DNA of 64,000 nucleotides, from NCBI GenBank assembly GCA_937912025.1, contig CALDOZ010000037.1, positions 14,376-78,375 of the forward strand, in the 5' to 3' direction. The translations under genes and the position numbers were made by a program. Within the stretch, counting starts at the first letter, position 1. Every line of letters starts with the position of its first letter. Below are positions 34,863-43,014 of this stretch, piece after piece. The notes beneath the pieces were generated by a model. That model was not told the origin of the DNA and did no database searches. It saw nothing but the letters and a program-made list of their open reading frames with translations. Source of the stretch: an uncultured Clostridia bacterium. Its GTDB lineage: Bacteria; Bacillota; Clostridia; Christensenellales; Borkfalkiaceae.

Positions 34863-35558
34863 ATGAAAAGAATAATTGCATTTGGTGGTGGAGATATGCA
34901 ACGCAAAACCACTTTAGAGATTGATAAACACGTTGCAACTTACGCTAAAGATCACGCAGGAGATAAGCGCGCGTACGGGTTATATATAGGTACGGCGTCA
35001 CACGATTTTATGCCAGCGTTTAACACGTTTAGAAAAATTTACACGTCAGTTTTCGATATAAAAGCCGATTGCGTCATAACTGAAAAAGCAGTTATGGACG
35101 AAGAGAAAATCAACGCTAAATTTTTAAAGGCAGACTTTATTTTCGTTGGCGGTGGCGACACCGTTTATATGCTTAAACGCTGGCAAGAAACGGGGCTTAT
35201 TACTAAAATTTTAGACGCGTACAATAGGGGTGTAACTATCGTAGGGCGTTCCGCTGGCGCTATATGTTGGTTTGAAGATATGTACACGGATAGTTATATA
35301 TTGCGTGGTGAAAGTAAAGAATATTGTTTCGAAAAAGGTCTTGGTTTAATTAAGGGACTTGCGTGTCCGCATTATAATTTAAGAGATAAAGATTTTGACT
35401 TTTCGTTTAGTAAGTCTAACTTTAATAGCGCCGTAGCAATTGAGGATGATTGCGCCGTGCTTTATGAAGACGGGAATTTAGTAAAATCATTATCATCAGG
35501 CGGAAAGGCGTATAAAATTTATAAAAATAATTGTGAAATTATTAAGGAAAGTATATAA
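34863..35558 (+). CDS. Peptidase E-like type 1 glutamine amidotransferase (S51)
   Basis: A 231-residue family S51 serine dipeptidase-like protein. Peptidase E hydrolyses Asp-Xaa dipeptides. The nucleophile elbow is GRSAGAICWF with Ser130, preceded by IFVGGGDTVYMLKRW near residue 93, typical of the family. The start ATG at 34863 follows TGGAGGAA; the longer frame from 34833 overlaps the promoter. It is monocistronic: a two-component promoter region begins shortly after its stop. Confidence 0.88.
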   Translation: MKRIIAFGGGDMQRKTTLEIDKHVATYAKDHAGDKRAYGLYIGTASHDFMPAFNTFRKIYTSVFDIKADCVITEKAVMDEEKINAKFLKADFIFVGGGDTVYMLKRWQETGLITKILDAYNRGVTIVGRSAGAICWFEDMYTDSYILRGESKEYCFEKGLGLIKGLACPHYNLRDKDFDFSFSKSNFNSAVAIEDDCAVLYEDGNLVKSLSSGGKAYKIYKNNCEIIKESI

Positions 35559-35635
35559 TTTCACCAAATTTTCACACAGTTTTTGCAAGTAGTTAATATT
35601 AAGGTTTTAAAATATCTTTATCATAGGAGGAAGTT

Positions 35636-36307
35636 ATGAAAAAGATACTAATTGTTGATGATGAACAAAAGATTAGGGAAGTTTTAAAAGAATACGCTGA
35701 TTTTGAAGGGTACGCTACCGATGAAGCTGAAGATGGTATGGTGGCGGTAAAAAAATGCCGTGAAAACGAGTACGACCTTATTATTATGGACGTTATGATG
35801 CCCAAGCTCGATGGTTTTTCGGCGGTTAAAGAAATTAAAAAATATAAAGATATTCCTATAATAATGCTATCTGCAAGAACTGAGGAATACGATAAACTTT
35901 TTGGGTTTGAACTTGGCGTTGACGATTACGTCGTTAAACCGTTTTCACCTAAAGAAGTTATGGCGAGAATTAACGCCGTTTTAAAACGTAAAAACGATTG
36001 TGGTAAAACCGATAGAGAAAACGTTAAGTTTGAGGGTTTAGAAATAGATTTTGCAGGTCGAAACGTTTATATCGATGGCGAAAAAGCAACTATGACTCCT
36101 AAGGAATACGAATTACTATTTTATATGGTAAAAAATATAGGTATTGCTTTATCTCGCGAAAAATTATTGCGCGAAGTTTGGGGTTATGATTTTTACGGTG
36201 ACGATAGGACTGTTGATACGCACGTTAAAATGCTCCGTAGCAATTTAAAACAATATCGTAAATTCGTTATCACTTTAAGAGGGGTTGGGTATAAATTCGA
36301 AGTATGA
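35636..36307 (+). CDS. OmpR/PhoB-family response regulator
   Basis: A 223-residue response regulator. The receiver domain (1-~118) has ILIVDDEQK (acid pocket), phospho-acceptor Asp52 in IMDVMMPKLDG, LSARTEEYD and the Lys of DYVVKPFSP. The C-terminal winged-helix (about 128-223) binds DNA, with MTPKEYELLFYMV and DDRTVDTHVKMLRSNL. AGGAGG precedes the ATG. The stop overlaps the kinase start by 4 bases (ATGA), a classical coupled arrangement. Confidence 0.95.
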   Translation: MKKILIVDDEQKIREVLKEYADFEGYATDEAEDGMVAVKKCRENEYDLIIMDVMMPKLDGFSAVKEIKKYKDIPIIMLSARTEEYDKLFGFELGVDDYVVKPFSPKEVMARINAVLKRKNDCGKTDRENVKFEGLEIDFAGRNVYIDGEKATMTPKEYELLFYMVKNIGIALSREKLLREVWGYDFYGDDRTVDTHVKMLRSNLKQYRKFVITLRGVGYKFEV

Positions 36308-37761
36308 AGAAAAAACGTAGCCACAAAAAACTAAGATTTCGTATATGGTTATATTTTATACTCTTTACTGTTTTTTGCGTAATGTTTATATGGCTTGTAC
36401 AAACGTTGTTATTCGAGTATAACTACCGCCTTGAAAAAGGTAATTCCATTATGACGCACGGCGAATTAATTTACTCTGCAATTACCGATAAAAACGACGC
36501 GTATATTCCCGATAATTACGTCGTTGCGTTAAACGAAAGCGGGGTAGAAGTAGTCGTCGTTCAAAAAATGGGTGACACGTTTAAGTTTTTATATCCAATA
36601 AAACCGCCAATAAACTCAAACGATTTTAATTACGAAGCGTATAATCATATTATAAATGAAATTGATACGGTAAAATTTTCAAATAAGCCCGTTTCTTCCG
36701 TTTCTAACGAAATAAGCGTTATGTATTACGGCAGGTCTATTTCTCTTGAAACTGGTGAAGCGTATTTAATTTTAACTTGTCAAAATAACACGCTGACGGA
36801 CGTTGTTAATACGTTAAGAAATCAACTTATAATTACGGCGCTAGTAGCTATTATCGTTTCATTTTTTATTTCGTATTTAATAGCGGGTAGATTATCAGCG
36901 CCTATTGACAATATGAGTTACGTTGCAAAAAAATGGGCAATGGGCGATAATAACGTTGAGTTTGAAGGTGGCGATTTTGAAGAACTTAACGAACTTGCAA
37001 CGGCGCTAAATTATGCTAAATCTGAGCAAACTAAGGCGGAATTATTGCAACGAGATTTACTTGCAAATATCACTCACGACTTAAAAACTCCGCTTACTAT
37101 GATAAAGGCGTACGCAGAAAAAATCCGTGATTTATCTGGTGAAATTAAAGAAAAGCGTGATAAAGATACAGCCGTTATTATTGAGGAAACTGATAGGCTA
37201 ACTTTGCTTGTTAATGATATACTCAGTTTATCAAAATTACAGTCGTACGTTGACACGCCTAAAATGCAACTTTTTAACCTTTCAAAACTTACCGAAACGA
37301 TTGTTTATAGGTTTAACGAAGCGCTTTCTGAAAAAGGTTTTAAACTCGTTAGCCACGTTGAAAAGAATTTGTATACGATTGCGGACGAAAAAAAGATTGA
37401 AGAAGTTTTATATAATTTAATAGGAAATTCAGTTAACTATACCGGCGAAGACAAAATTGTTAAAATATATCTAACGTCGTCTGAAAATTTTGCAACGCTT
37501 GAAATTATTGATTCTGGTAAAGGTATTGAAAAAGATAAGATTGACGGTATTTGGGAAAAATATTTAAGGTATTCTGAAACGCATCACCGTACGGTAAACG
37601 GAACAGGGCTTGGCTTATCTATTGTAAAAAGTATTTTAGATAGCCATAAAATTAAATACGGCGTTATAAGCAAAAAAGACGTCGGAAGCAATTTCTACGT
37701 TAAGTTTAAAATCGAAAAAGTAGATGGCGTTAGTGAAAAGGGGGGGAGCGTAAATGGATAA
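36304..37761 (+). CDS. Membrane sensor histidine kinase
   Basis: A 485-residue kinase. There are two membrane helices (about 13-35 and 175-197) with an extracytoplasmic sensor of ~140 residues, then a HAMP domain (LSAPIDNMSYVAKKWAMGD). The HisKA phospho-acceptor is His258 in LLANITHDLKTPLTMIKAYAE. The ATP-binding domain carries the N box NLIGNSVNYTG, G1 IDSGKGIEKDKI, F-box-like WEKYLR and G2 GTGLGLSIVKSIL. It is the partner of the preceding regulator. Its last 8 bases overlap the unknown membrane-protein gene, which suggests a three-gene signalling unit. Confidence 0.95.
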   Translation: MKKKRSHKKLRFRIWLYFILFTVFCVMFIWLVQTLLFEYNYRLEKGNSIMTHGELIYSAITDKNDAYIPDNYVVALNESGVEVVVVQKMGDTFKFLYPIKPPINSNDFNYEAYNHIINEIDTVKFSNKPVSSVSNEISVMYYGRSISLETGEAYLILTCQNNTLTDVVNTLRNQLIITALVAIIVSFFISYLIAGRLSAPIDNMSYVAKKWAMGDNNVEFEGGDFEELNELATALNYAKSEQTKAELLQRDLLANITHDLKTPLTMIKAYAEKIRDLSGEIKEKRDKDTAVIIEETDRLTLLVNDILSLSKLQSYVDTPKMQLFNLSKLTETIVYRFNEALSEKGFKLVSHVEKNLYTIADEKKIEEVLYNLIGNSVNYTGEDKIVKIYLTSSENFATLEIIDSGKGIEKDKIDGIWEKYLRYSETHHRTVNGTGLGLSIVKSILDSHKIKYGVISKKDVGSNFYVKFKIEKVDGVSEKGGSVNG

Positions 37762-38791
37762 CGACATTTTGCGCGTTAATAATAAAGACCGCATTTTTGA
37801 CGAAGGGGTTAACGTTTCTTCTTTTGGTGAAAGCGTTCAAAAAAAAGTTGCCGTAAAAAAAGAAAATTCAGTACACAATTTTTTAGAAGATGAATTATTA
37901 GAAAAACAAGTTAACGTTGTAACTCAAAAAGAAGCCGTTGATAAGCCTAAACTTTTTGAACCGATAGCGCTTAGTATTTTACTAATAATGATTGCGTTAA
38001 TTTTATCAATTGTGTGTTATTTTTCAGGTGAGTTGTTTATAGTCCCGGCATATATATTAATACTTGGATTAACTGTACCTATTTCGTTTAGTTTTTTCTT
38101 TTTTAGACTAAATACCCGTGGTGACGTAAATTTTTTAACAATCGTTAAATTGTTTTTAGTGGGAATTGCAATAAGTATTGTGCTTTCGTTAATTTTTGAA
38201 TTAATTTCTCGTAGTTATTTTGGCGATTCGATAATATTTTCAGTAATTAAATGTACGGTCGAGTTGTTTATTGTAACGGTTATTACTATAGTAACTTTAA
38301 ACTCTCATAAAAATTGTAGTTATATAGCGGTGTTATTGGTGGCGTGCGCTGTTTCTTCAGGCTTTGCGTGCGCTCATACCGTTACCGAATGTTTTTACGA
38401 TTTATTTATGCGTACCGAAGTTACCGATGGAAACGTAACTCAATCGCTTGGCGCTATTATAAACGATAGTAAATTTATAAAATTTAGCGTTAGAACGTTA
38501 GTTTTAGACGGGTTTAATATTGGATTATTTAAACCTTTTATGTTTATTTCTTTAACTATTATAAACGGATATGCATTTAAGTATATAAGCACTAAAACGA
38601 ATAATCGAACAACTAACAGTATGGCTGGTAGTTTATTCTTTCCGCTTACAATTTGTTTATATTCATTATCAGAATTTATTTCGTCTATTCCGTTTTTACA
38701 GTTACTCTATAACGCTATTGCGTTAGTGGTTACAATATATTCTTTTATTAGAATAATAAATTTTTGTATTAAGAACGAAAATTACAAATAA
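37754..38791 (+). CDS. Unknown multi-pass membrane protein linked to the two-component system
   Basis: A 345-residue protein not recognised. The N-terminal ~70 residues are hydrophilic and cytoplasmic-looking (KVAVKKENSVHNFLEDELLE). They are followed by about seven or eight hydrophobic segments from IALSILLIMIALILSIVCYF onward, with conserved-looking charged residues inside membrane stretches (IFELISRSYFGDS, FACAHTVTECFYDLF). The layout loosely recalls PrsW/CPBP-type intramembrane proteases, but a full EExxK motif is missing, so that assignment is not claimed. GGGGGGAG precedes the ATG, and the 8-base overlap with the kinase gene implies a shared function in sensing or output. Confidence 0.75.
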   Translation: MDNDILRVNNKDRIFDEGVNVSSFGESVQKKVAVKKENSVHNFLEDELLEKQVNVVTQKEAVDKPKLFEPIALSILLIMIALILSIVCYFSGELFIVPAYILILGLTVPISFSFFFFRLNTRGDVNFLTIVKLFLVGIAISIVLSLIFELISRSYFGDSIIFSVIKCTVELFIVTVITIVTLNSHKNCSYIAVLLVACAVSSGFACAHTVTECFYDLFMRTEVTDGNVTQSLGAIINDSKFIKFSVRTLVLDGFNIGLFKPFMFISLTIINGYAFKYISTKTNNRTTNSMAGSLFFPLTICLYSLSEFISSIPFLQLLYNAIALVVTIYSFIRIINFCIKNENYK

Positions 38792-38826
38792 TTAGGAAAA
38801 TGTTTTAAATTTTTTCCATTTTAATA

Positions 38827-38855
38827 TTGCTATTACAAAACAAATATGTTATAAT
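38827..38855 (+). promoter_or_regulatory. Promoter immediately before a hairpin train
   Basis: TTGCTA, 17 bases, TATAAT. The 16-bp inverted repeat begins at the next base, so the start site would fall inside its left arm. Confidence 0.6.
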
Positions 38856-38971
38856 ATTCTCGGTTATACGCTTGCTTGCAAGGGCGTATAACCGAGAATT
38901 TTTCAATCGAAAAGTATGATTGCGAAAGCAAGCATAGTAAAACGGTAGTTTTACTGATTTTGCAAAGCAAA
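38856..38971. repeat. Train of five consecutive hairpins
   Basis: The stretch consists almost entirely of hairpins. First a 16-bp perfect pair, ATTCTCGGTTATACGC with GCGTATAACCGAGAAT (38856-38899), then TTTTC-AATC-GAAAA (38900-38913), TATGATTGC-GAAA-GCAAGCATA with a GNRA-type loop (38915-38936), GTAAAAC-GGTA-GTTTTAC (38937-38954) and TTTGC-AAA-GCAAA (38959-38971). No coding potential was found here. It lies in the 376-base gap between the membrane-protein gene and 39168; the rest of that gap (38972-39167) is AT-rich with no other clear feature. It is either a small structured RNA or a repeat element. Confidence 0.75.
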
Positions 38972-39167
38972 TTATTCTATAAATTTTATTCTTTATTAAA
39001 AAATTAAAAAAATTTGCTTTAAAATTGGTAAATAATGATACAAAATTATTAAAAAATATAACATGCTTATTATTTGTCTAAAATAGTAATTGATTTTATT
39101 TAAAATGTTTGTTATAATTAATTTATAGCGTAATATCGCTAAAATATAATATTTTTGGAGATTAAAA

Positions 39168-40199
39168 ATGATTAAACACACAGCAGTAAGTTATTATGGA
39201 TTCACCTACGTTGAACACGCAGAAAAAGACTTTATCGAAATGAAAGAACACGGTTGTGATACCGTTATTCTTGCAATTACTGAATTTGATATGGACTTTT
39301 GGTTCCCAAACATCAATAACATTGTTAAAGCAGCGCATAAAGTTGGTTTAAGAGTTCTTGCTGATACTTGGGGTATTGGTAAATATTTTGGAGGCGAACA
39401 AGTTTCGTTATTCCTTCAAAACAATATTCATCACCGTCAAGTTTCCGCTTATACGGGCGAAGTATTAAATCACGCATGTTTCAACACCAACTCGTTTAGA
39501 GATTATTTTACTGGTTTATGCCTTAAACTTGCAAGGGAAACTGAAGTTGACGGTTTCTTCTGGGATGAGCCACACTACGGTTATCCTAAAGCATACGCGT
39601 CAATTACTGGTGGCGCTGGTGACGATTGGGCTTGTCGTTGTCCTGAATGTATGAAGAAGTTTGAAGATTACTATGGTTACGAAATGCCTAAATTTATGAA
39701 CGACGACGTTAAACAATTCCGTTGGAGAGAAGCATTAAAAACTCTTGCTGATTGTTCTAAGGCTCTTAAAGAAGTTAACCCTAAACTTGAAATTACTTGT
39801 TGTGTTCACGCAACTAAAAATACTTACTACGTTACTGAACAACGTGGTTACGATAACTGGGATATGGTTGCATCTTGTCCATATTTCGACGTATTCTCAA
39901 CAACAATAATCAACTGGTCGCTTCCTGAAAGTTTCTTCAAAGAAATTACTGAAAAGACTGTTGCTATTGCTAAAAAATACGGTAAAGAATCTGAAAGATG
40001 GCTTATGGGTTACAATATGCGCCCTGAAAGAATGGAACAAGTTGACGAAGTTGTTGACCTTTACGTTAACGCCGGTGTAGACCGTCTTGCAACTTGGACT
40101 TACCGTGGTGGTTACGGTACGAGCGTTGCCGCTAAAGACCCAATTGAACTTTGGGATAGAATTGGCGAAAACTACAAACGCGTTCTTAATAAGAAATAA
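39168..40199 (+). CDS. Putative TIM-barrel glycoside-hydrolase-like protein
   Basis: A 343-residue cytoplasmic protein not firmly recognised. The sequence reads like a (beta/alpha)8 barrel: VSYYGFTYVEHAEKDF, GCDTVILAITEFDMDFW, VGLRVLADTWGIGKYFGG, and EVDGFFWDEPHYGYPKAY, where an acidic residue at the end of a strand (WDEP) resembles catalytic sites of glycosidases. Later, LEITCCVHATKN and VDRLATWTYRGGYGTS continue the pattern. A CRCPECMKKFEDYYGY segment (CxCxxC) is typical of putative glycosyl hydrolases found with sugar oxidoreductases. Strong codon bias and TTGGAG upstream suggest high expression. It opens the sugar-catabolism cluster. Confidence 0.65.
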   Translation: MIKHTAVSYYGFTYVEHAEKDFIEMKEHGCDTVILAITEFDMDFWFPNINNIVKAAHKVGLRVLADTWGIGKYFGGEQVSLFLQNNIHHRQVSAYTGEVLNHACFNTNSFRDYFTGLCLKLARETEVDGFFWDEPHYGYPKAYASITGGAGDDWACRCPECMKKFEDYYGYEMPKFMNDDVKQFRWREALKTLADCSKALKEVNPKLEITCCVHATKNTYYVTEQRGYDNWDMVASCPYFDVFSTTIINWSLPESFFKEITEKTVAIAKKYGKESERWLMGYNMRPERMEQVDEVVDLYVNAGVDRLATWTYRGGYGTSVAAKDPIELWDRIGENYKRVLNKK

Positions 40200-40212
40200 T
40201 TAACTAACAATT

Positions 40213-40241
40213 AAACCGTAAGGCGTTTTGCTTTACGGTTT
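40213..40241 (+). terminator. Hairpin after the TIM-barrel gene
   Basis: AAACCGTAAGGC pairs with GCTTTACGGTTT over a short loop, followed by TATGG rather than a T-run. It is a weak terminator or an mRNA processing or attenuation site inside the cluster. Confidence 0.5.
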
Positions 40242-40280
40242 ATGGTGTTTAATACTAAAATATTTTTTGCGGAGAGATTT

Positions 40281-41021
40281 ATGAGAAAGTGTACAACTAT
40301 TTCAGAAGGCGTTAAGTCTGCTCTTGAACTTTATCAAATTACTCCTAATTGCGATTGGGAATATATTGAGGGCGGGAAAGACGATTTTACTGATTTTCTT
40401 AGGTTAGGCGACGTTATTTATCCGTTGTTTTGGTGGAGAGAAGACTCGCAAGTTGGCGCGTTGATTGGAGGAGGACCTTCAAGAAATACGTGCAGTATAA
40501 AACTTAACAGTTCGTGTAAAAAATCATACGGGCTTGAAAAGTTAATGTATCGCGAGTTTGATATAGCCGAACAAATTGCTAGGTCTGAAATTAACAACGT
40601 AACTTGTTTTAGAAATGGTAATTCGGCAAATATTCTTGCTACTATGAAAAACGAAATCGTTGCGTTGTTTGAACTTGCATCATGCTTAAACGAGGAAACA
40701 GATGATCAAGGAAGACGCTCGCTTTGGGGAACTAACGGTATGGTGTCTGATAGGGTAGTTGCTCATAAATTATCGGGTGAAGAAATTTATCTTTTTACTA
40801 ACGATAAAAAAGACCCTGAAACGTTTACCGATTTATTTATTCATATGTATGGTTTAAATAAAGAGCAAATTTATAAAGCGACGTATATAACTAAAATTTT
40901 AATGGGAAGTATTGATACGTCTAAATTTTTTGAAGACGATAAACGCTTAAAATTAAATGTTAAGGCTACTATCGAGTCTTCAAAAATTGAAGATAGAGTG
41001 TACGTTAAGGAGGTTTTATAA
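40281..41021 (+). CDS. Unknown protein in the sugar-oxidoreductase cluster
   Basis: A 246-residue soluble protein not recognised. Visible features are CDWEYIEGGKDDFTDFLRLGD, an aromatic YPLFWWRED, GGGPSRNTCSIKL and a long middle segment (EFDIAEQIARSEI), with a closing segment KLNVKATIESSKIEDRVYVKEVL. The second half vaguely recalls the alpha/beta C-terminal domain of Gfo/Idh/MocA oxidoreductases (use of VTCFRNGNSANILATMKN as a strand-turn), but there is no Rossmann domain. The ATG at 40281 follows GCGGAGAG; the frame is open from 40242. Its stop overlaps the start of the Gfo/Idh gene (TAATGG), so the two proteins are probably made together and may be partners. Confidence 0.7.
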   Translation: MRKCTTISEGVKSALELYQITPNCDWEYIEGGKDDFTDFLRLGDVIYPLFWWREDSQVGALIGGGPSRNTCSIKLNSSCKKSYGLEKLMYREFDIAEQIARSEINNVTCFRNGNSANILATMKNEIVALFELASCLNEETDDQGRRSLWGTNGMVSDRVVAHKLSGEEIYLFTNDKKDPETFTDLFIHMYGLNKEQIYKATYITKILMGSIDTSKFFEDDKRLKLNVKATIESSKIEDRVYVKEVL

Positions 41022-42151
41022 TGGAAAATAATTTAAAACCTTTAAAAATTGCCGTTATGGGTTTTGAAAACGGACATTGCTATTTCTTATATAAAGCGCT
41101 TAAAAGCGAACCTAACATTGAAATAGTTGCTTGCTCGTTTGCTCCAAGAGCGAGAATTATTTATGAAAAACGTCTTGGTAAAAACGCTTTCGATGGCGTT
41201 GATTTATTCTATGACGATGAAGAGATGTTAAAGGCTCACCCTGAAATTGAAGCGTGCGTTTTAGGTGGCGCTAACTGTGACCACTTAAAAGAATTTAAAC
41301 TTTGCGCTGAACGTGGCATTCACGTTATTTCAATGAAAGTTCCGTCGTACGATATGGACGAGTATAATGAAATGATACGCCTTCAAAAAGAGCATAACAT
41401 TATCGTTTATATTGAACTTGAAATGCGTTGGAAAGCAACTATTGAAAGAATACGCGAAATTATTGCAAGTGGTAAACTTGGTAAAATTGAGTCGTATACA
41501 GCGTTAAACTATTCGCATAACCCTATGTGGTGGCAACATTGGATGGATATTCCAGAACGCAGTTATGGTAAGCGTATTCCTATTAAAGAGGGAAGTAAAA
41601 TTTTCCGTGGCGGTTGCTTGACTGACCATCCTCACATTTTTGATATTGTTAGATACATTTTTGGTAGCGATTTTGATACCGTGTATGCTGAAAGCGCTCC
41701 TAATATGCGTGACGGCGCTGAAACGGAAGACCTTGTTTACGTTATTGGTAAACTTAAAAACGGCGTTACCATTTCGCTTGATCCGTCATACGCTAACCGC
41801 GAACCTGAACAAGCGAGAATTGTCGGTTTAAATTTATCTAAATATCCACGTCCCGTTCAAGTAGAAATGCAAGTGACGGGTAGTAACGGTACGCTTTACG
41901 CCGATTGTTTTAGCGCACATTATACTGAAAACTTAGAACCAGACACTATGAAGTATACAATTGGTGGTTCTGGTTGTTCGCTTGATAACCAACGCCGTTT
42001 ATTTATTCGTAATTTTATTAGCGATATTAAATGTGGAACTAATCACGTTGCAGTAACGCTTGAAGAACATAAAAAGACGTTGCAGACAATGAACGCCGCT
42101 TACGATAGTATTTATAGCGGTAAATCAGTTAAAGTAAAATATGACGATTAA
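41021..42151 (+). CDS. Gfo/Idh/MocA-family oxidoreductase
   Basis: A 376-residue NAD(P)-dependent sugar or polyol dehydrogenase-like enzyme. The N-terminal Rossmann fold carries KIAVMGFENGHCYFLYKAL, CVLGGANCDHLKEFKLCAERG and a catalytic-region MKVPSYDMDEYN, replacing the usual EKP lysine motif by MKVP. The C-terminal domain has RGGCLTDHPHIFDIVRYIFG with the conserved Asp-x-x-His pair found in this family. The ATG overlaps the previous stop by one base, so the genes are coupled. It lies 35 bases before the SIS gene. Substrate unknown; probably a sugar acid or a modified hexose. Confidence 0.87.
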   Translation: MENNLKPLKIAVMGFENGHCYFLYKALKSEPNIEIVACSFAPRARIIYEKRLGKNAFDGVDLFYDDEEMLKAHPEIEACVLGGANCDHLKEFKLCAERGIHVISMKVPSYDMDEYNEMIRLQKEHNIIVYIELEMRWKATIERIREIIASGKLGKIESYTALNYSHNPMWWQHWMDIPERSYGKRIPIKEGSKIFRGGCLTDHPHIFDIVRYIFGSDFDTVYAESAPNMRDGAETEDLVYVIGKLKNGVTISLDPSYANREPEQARIVGLNLSKYPRPVQVEMQVTGSNGTLYADCFSAHYTENLEPDTMKYTIGGSGCSLDNQRRLFIRNFISDIKCGTNHVAVTLEEHKKTLQTMNAAYDSIYSGKSVKVKYDD

Positions 42152-42186
42152 TAATCGTTTTTTAAAAAAATTAAGGAGAATTTATT

Positions 42187-42936
42187 ATGTTTGATACAAC
42201 TTATTTTGAAAAAATTAAAGAAAATATTGAAAAAATCAATAAAGAACAATCTGAAAACATCTTAAAAGCAGCAAAACTTATGGCTGATGCTATTGAGCAA
42301 GATAGGCTTATTAACGTTTACGGCGGTGGTGGTCACACTACTTTATGTATGGGTGAAATGTTCTTCCGCGCTGGTGGTCTTTCAAACATTAACCCAATCG
42401 TTGAAAACGGTCTTACAGTATTTAACCAAGCACTTAAATATCTTGAACTTGAAAGAACTGTAAACTACGGTTCTGCAATTATGAAATATTACAACCTTAA
42501 AAAAGGCGATTTACTCCTTGTTTTCCATAACATTGGTATTAACCCTGCAACTATTGATGCTGTAATGGAAGCAAAAAAAGCAGGCGCTATTATCGTTGCT
42601 ATTTCTTCAAGTTATTGGCAAAACGAAATGCCTGCCGACCACTTTATTCGTCACCCAAACAAAACTAATCTCTTTGATTATGCTGACGTTTGTATTGACG
42701 ATTATAACCCAGTTGGCGACGCTGTTATTAACGTTGAAGGTTTTGATACGCCTATCGCTCCTGTTTCAAATATAGTTGACTTCTATATTGCTCATATGCT
42801 TGAAATTGAATGTGTTAAAGAATGTCAACGTCGTGGTATTAAAGCGCCATGTTGGTCTTCGGCTAATACTCCTGGTGGTGACGAAAAGAACGCCGCTTAC
42901 CTTGCTAAATACAGCCCAAGAATTAAAATGCTTTAA
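42187..42936 (+). CDS. SIS-domain sugar isomerase-like protein (first copy)
   Basis: A 249-residue single SIS-domain protein (UPF0309-like), a fold that binds phosphorylated sugars. The phosphosugar loop appears as LINVYGGGGHTTLCMGEMFFRAGGL near residue 40, and the second contact region as LLLVFHNIGINPATIDAVMEAKK near residue 113, followed by IIVAISSSYW. AGGAGA precedes the ATG and codon use is highly biased. A diverged paralog is encoded at 45089-45811. The likely role is isomerising or binding a phosphosugar made by the cluster's kinase. Confidence 0.85.
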   Translation: MFDTTYFEKIKENIEKINKEQSENILKAAKLMADAIEQDRLINVYGGGGHTTLCMGEMFFRAGGLSNINPIVENGLTVFNQALKYLELERTVNYGSAIMKYYNLKKGDLLLVFHNIGINPATIDAVMEAKKAGAIIVAISSSYWQNEMPADHFIRHPNKTNLFDYADVCIDDYNPVGDAVINVEGFDTPIAPVSNIVDFYIAHMLEIECVKECQRRGIKAPCWSSANTPGGDEKNAAYLAKYSPRIKML

Positions 42937-43014
42937 TTTTGAAAAAAATTCAAAATTCCTTATAAAATATATTATTTTGCATAAAACTATAATTAAAAAT
43001 AATTGGAGAAGTTT

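Noticed and set aside
37754..38791. Annotation as a PrsW protease
   Set aside because: The expected EExxK and other catalytic motifs are not complete; only a general membrane topology matches.
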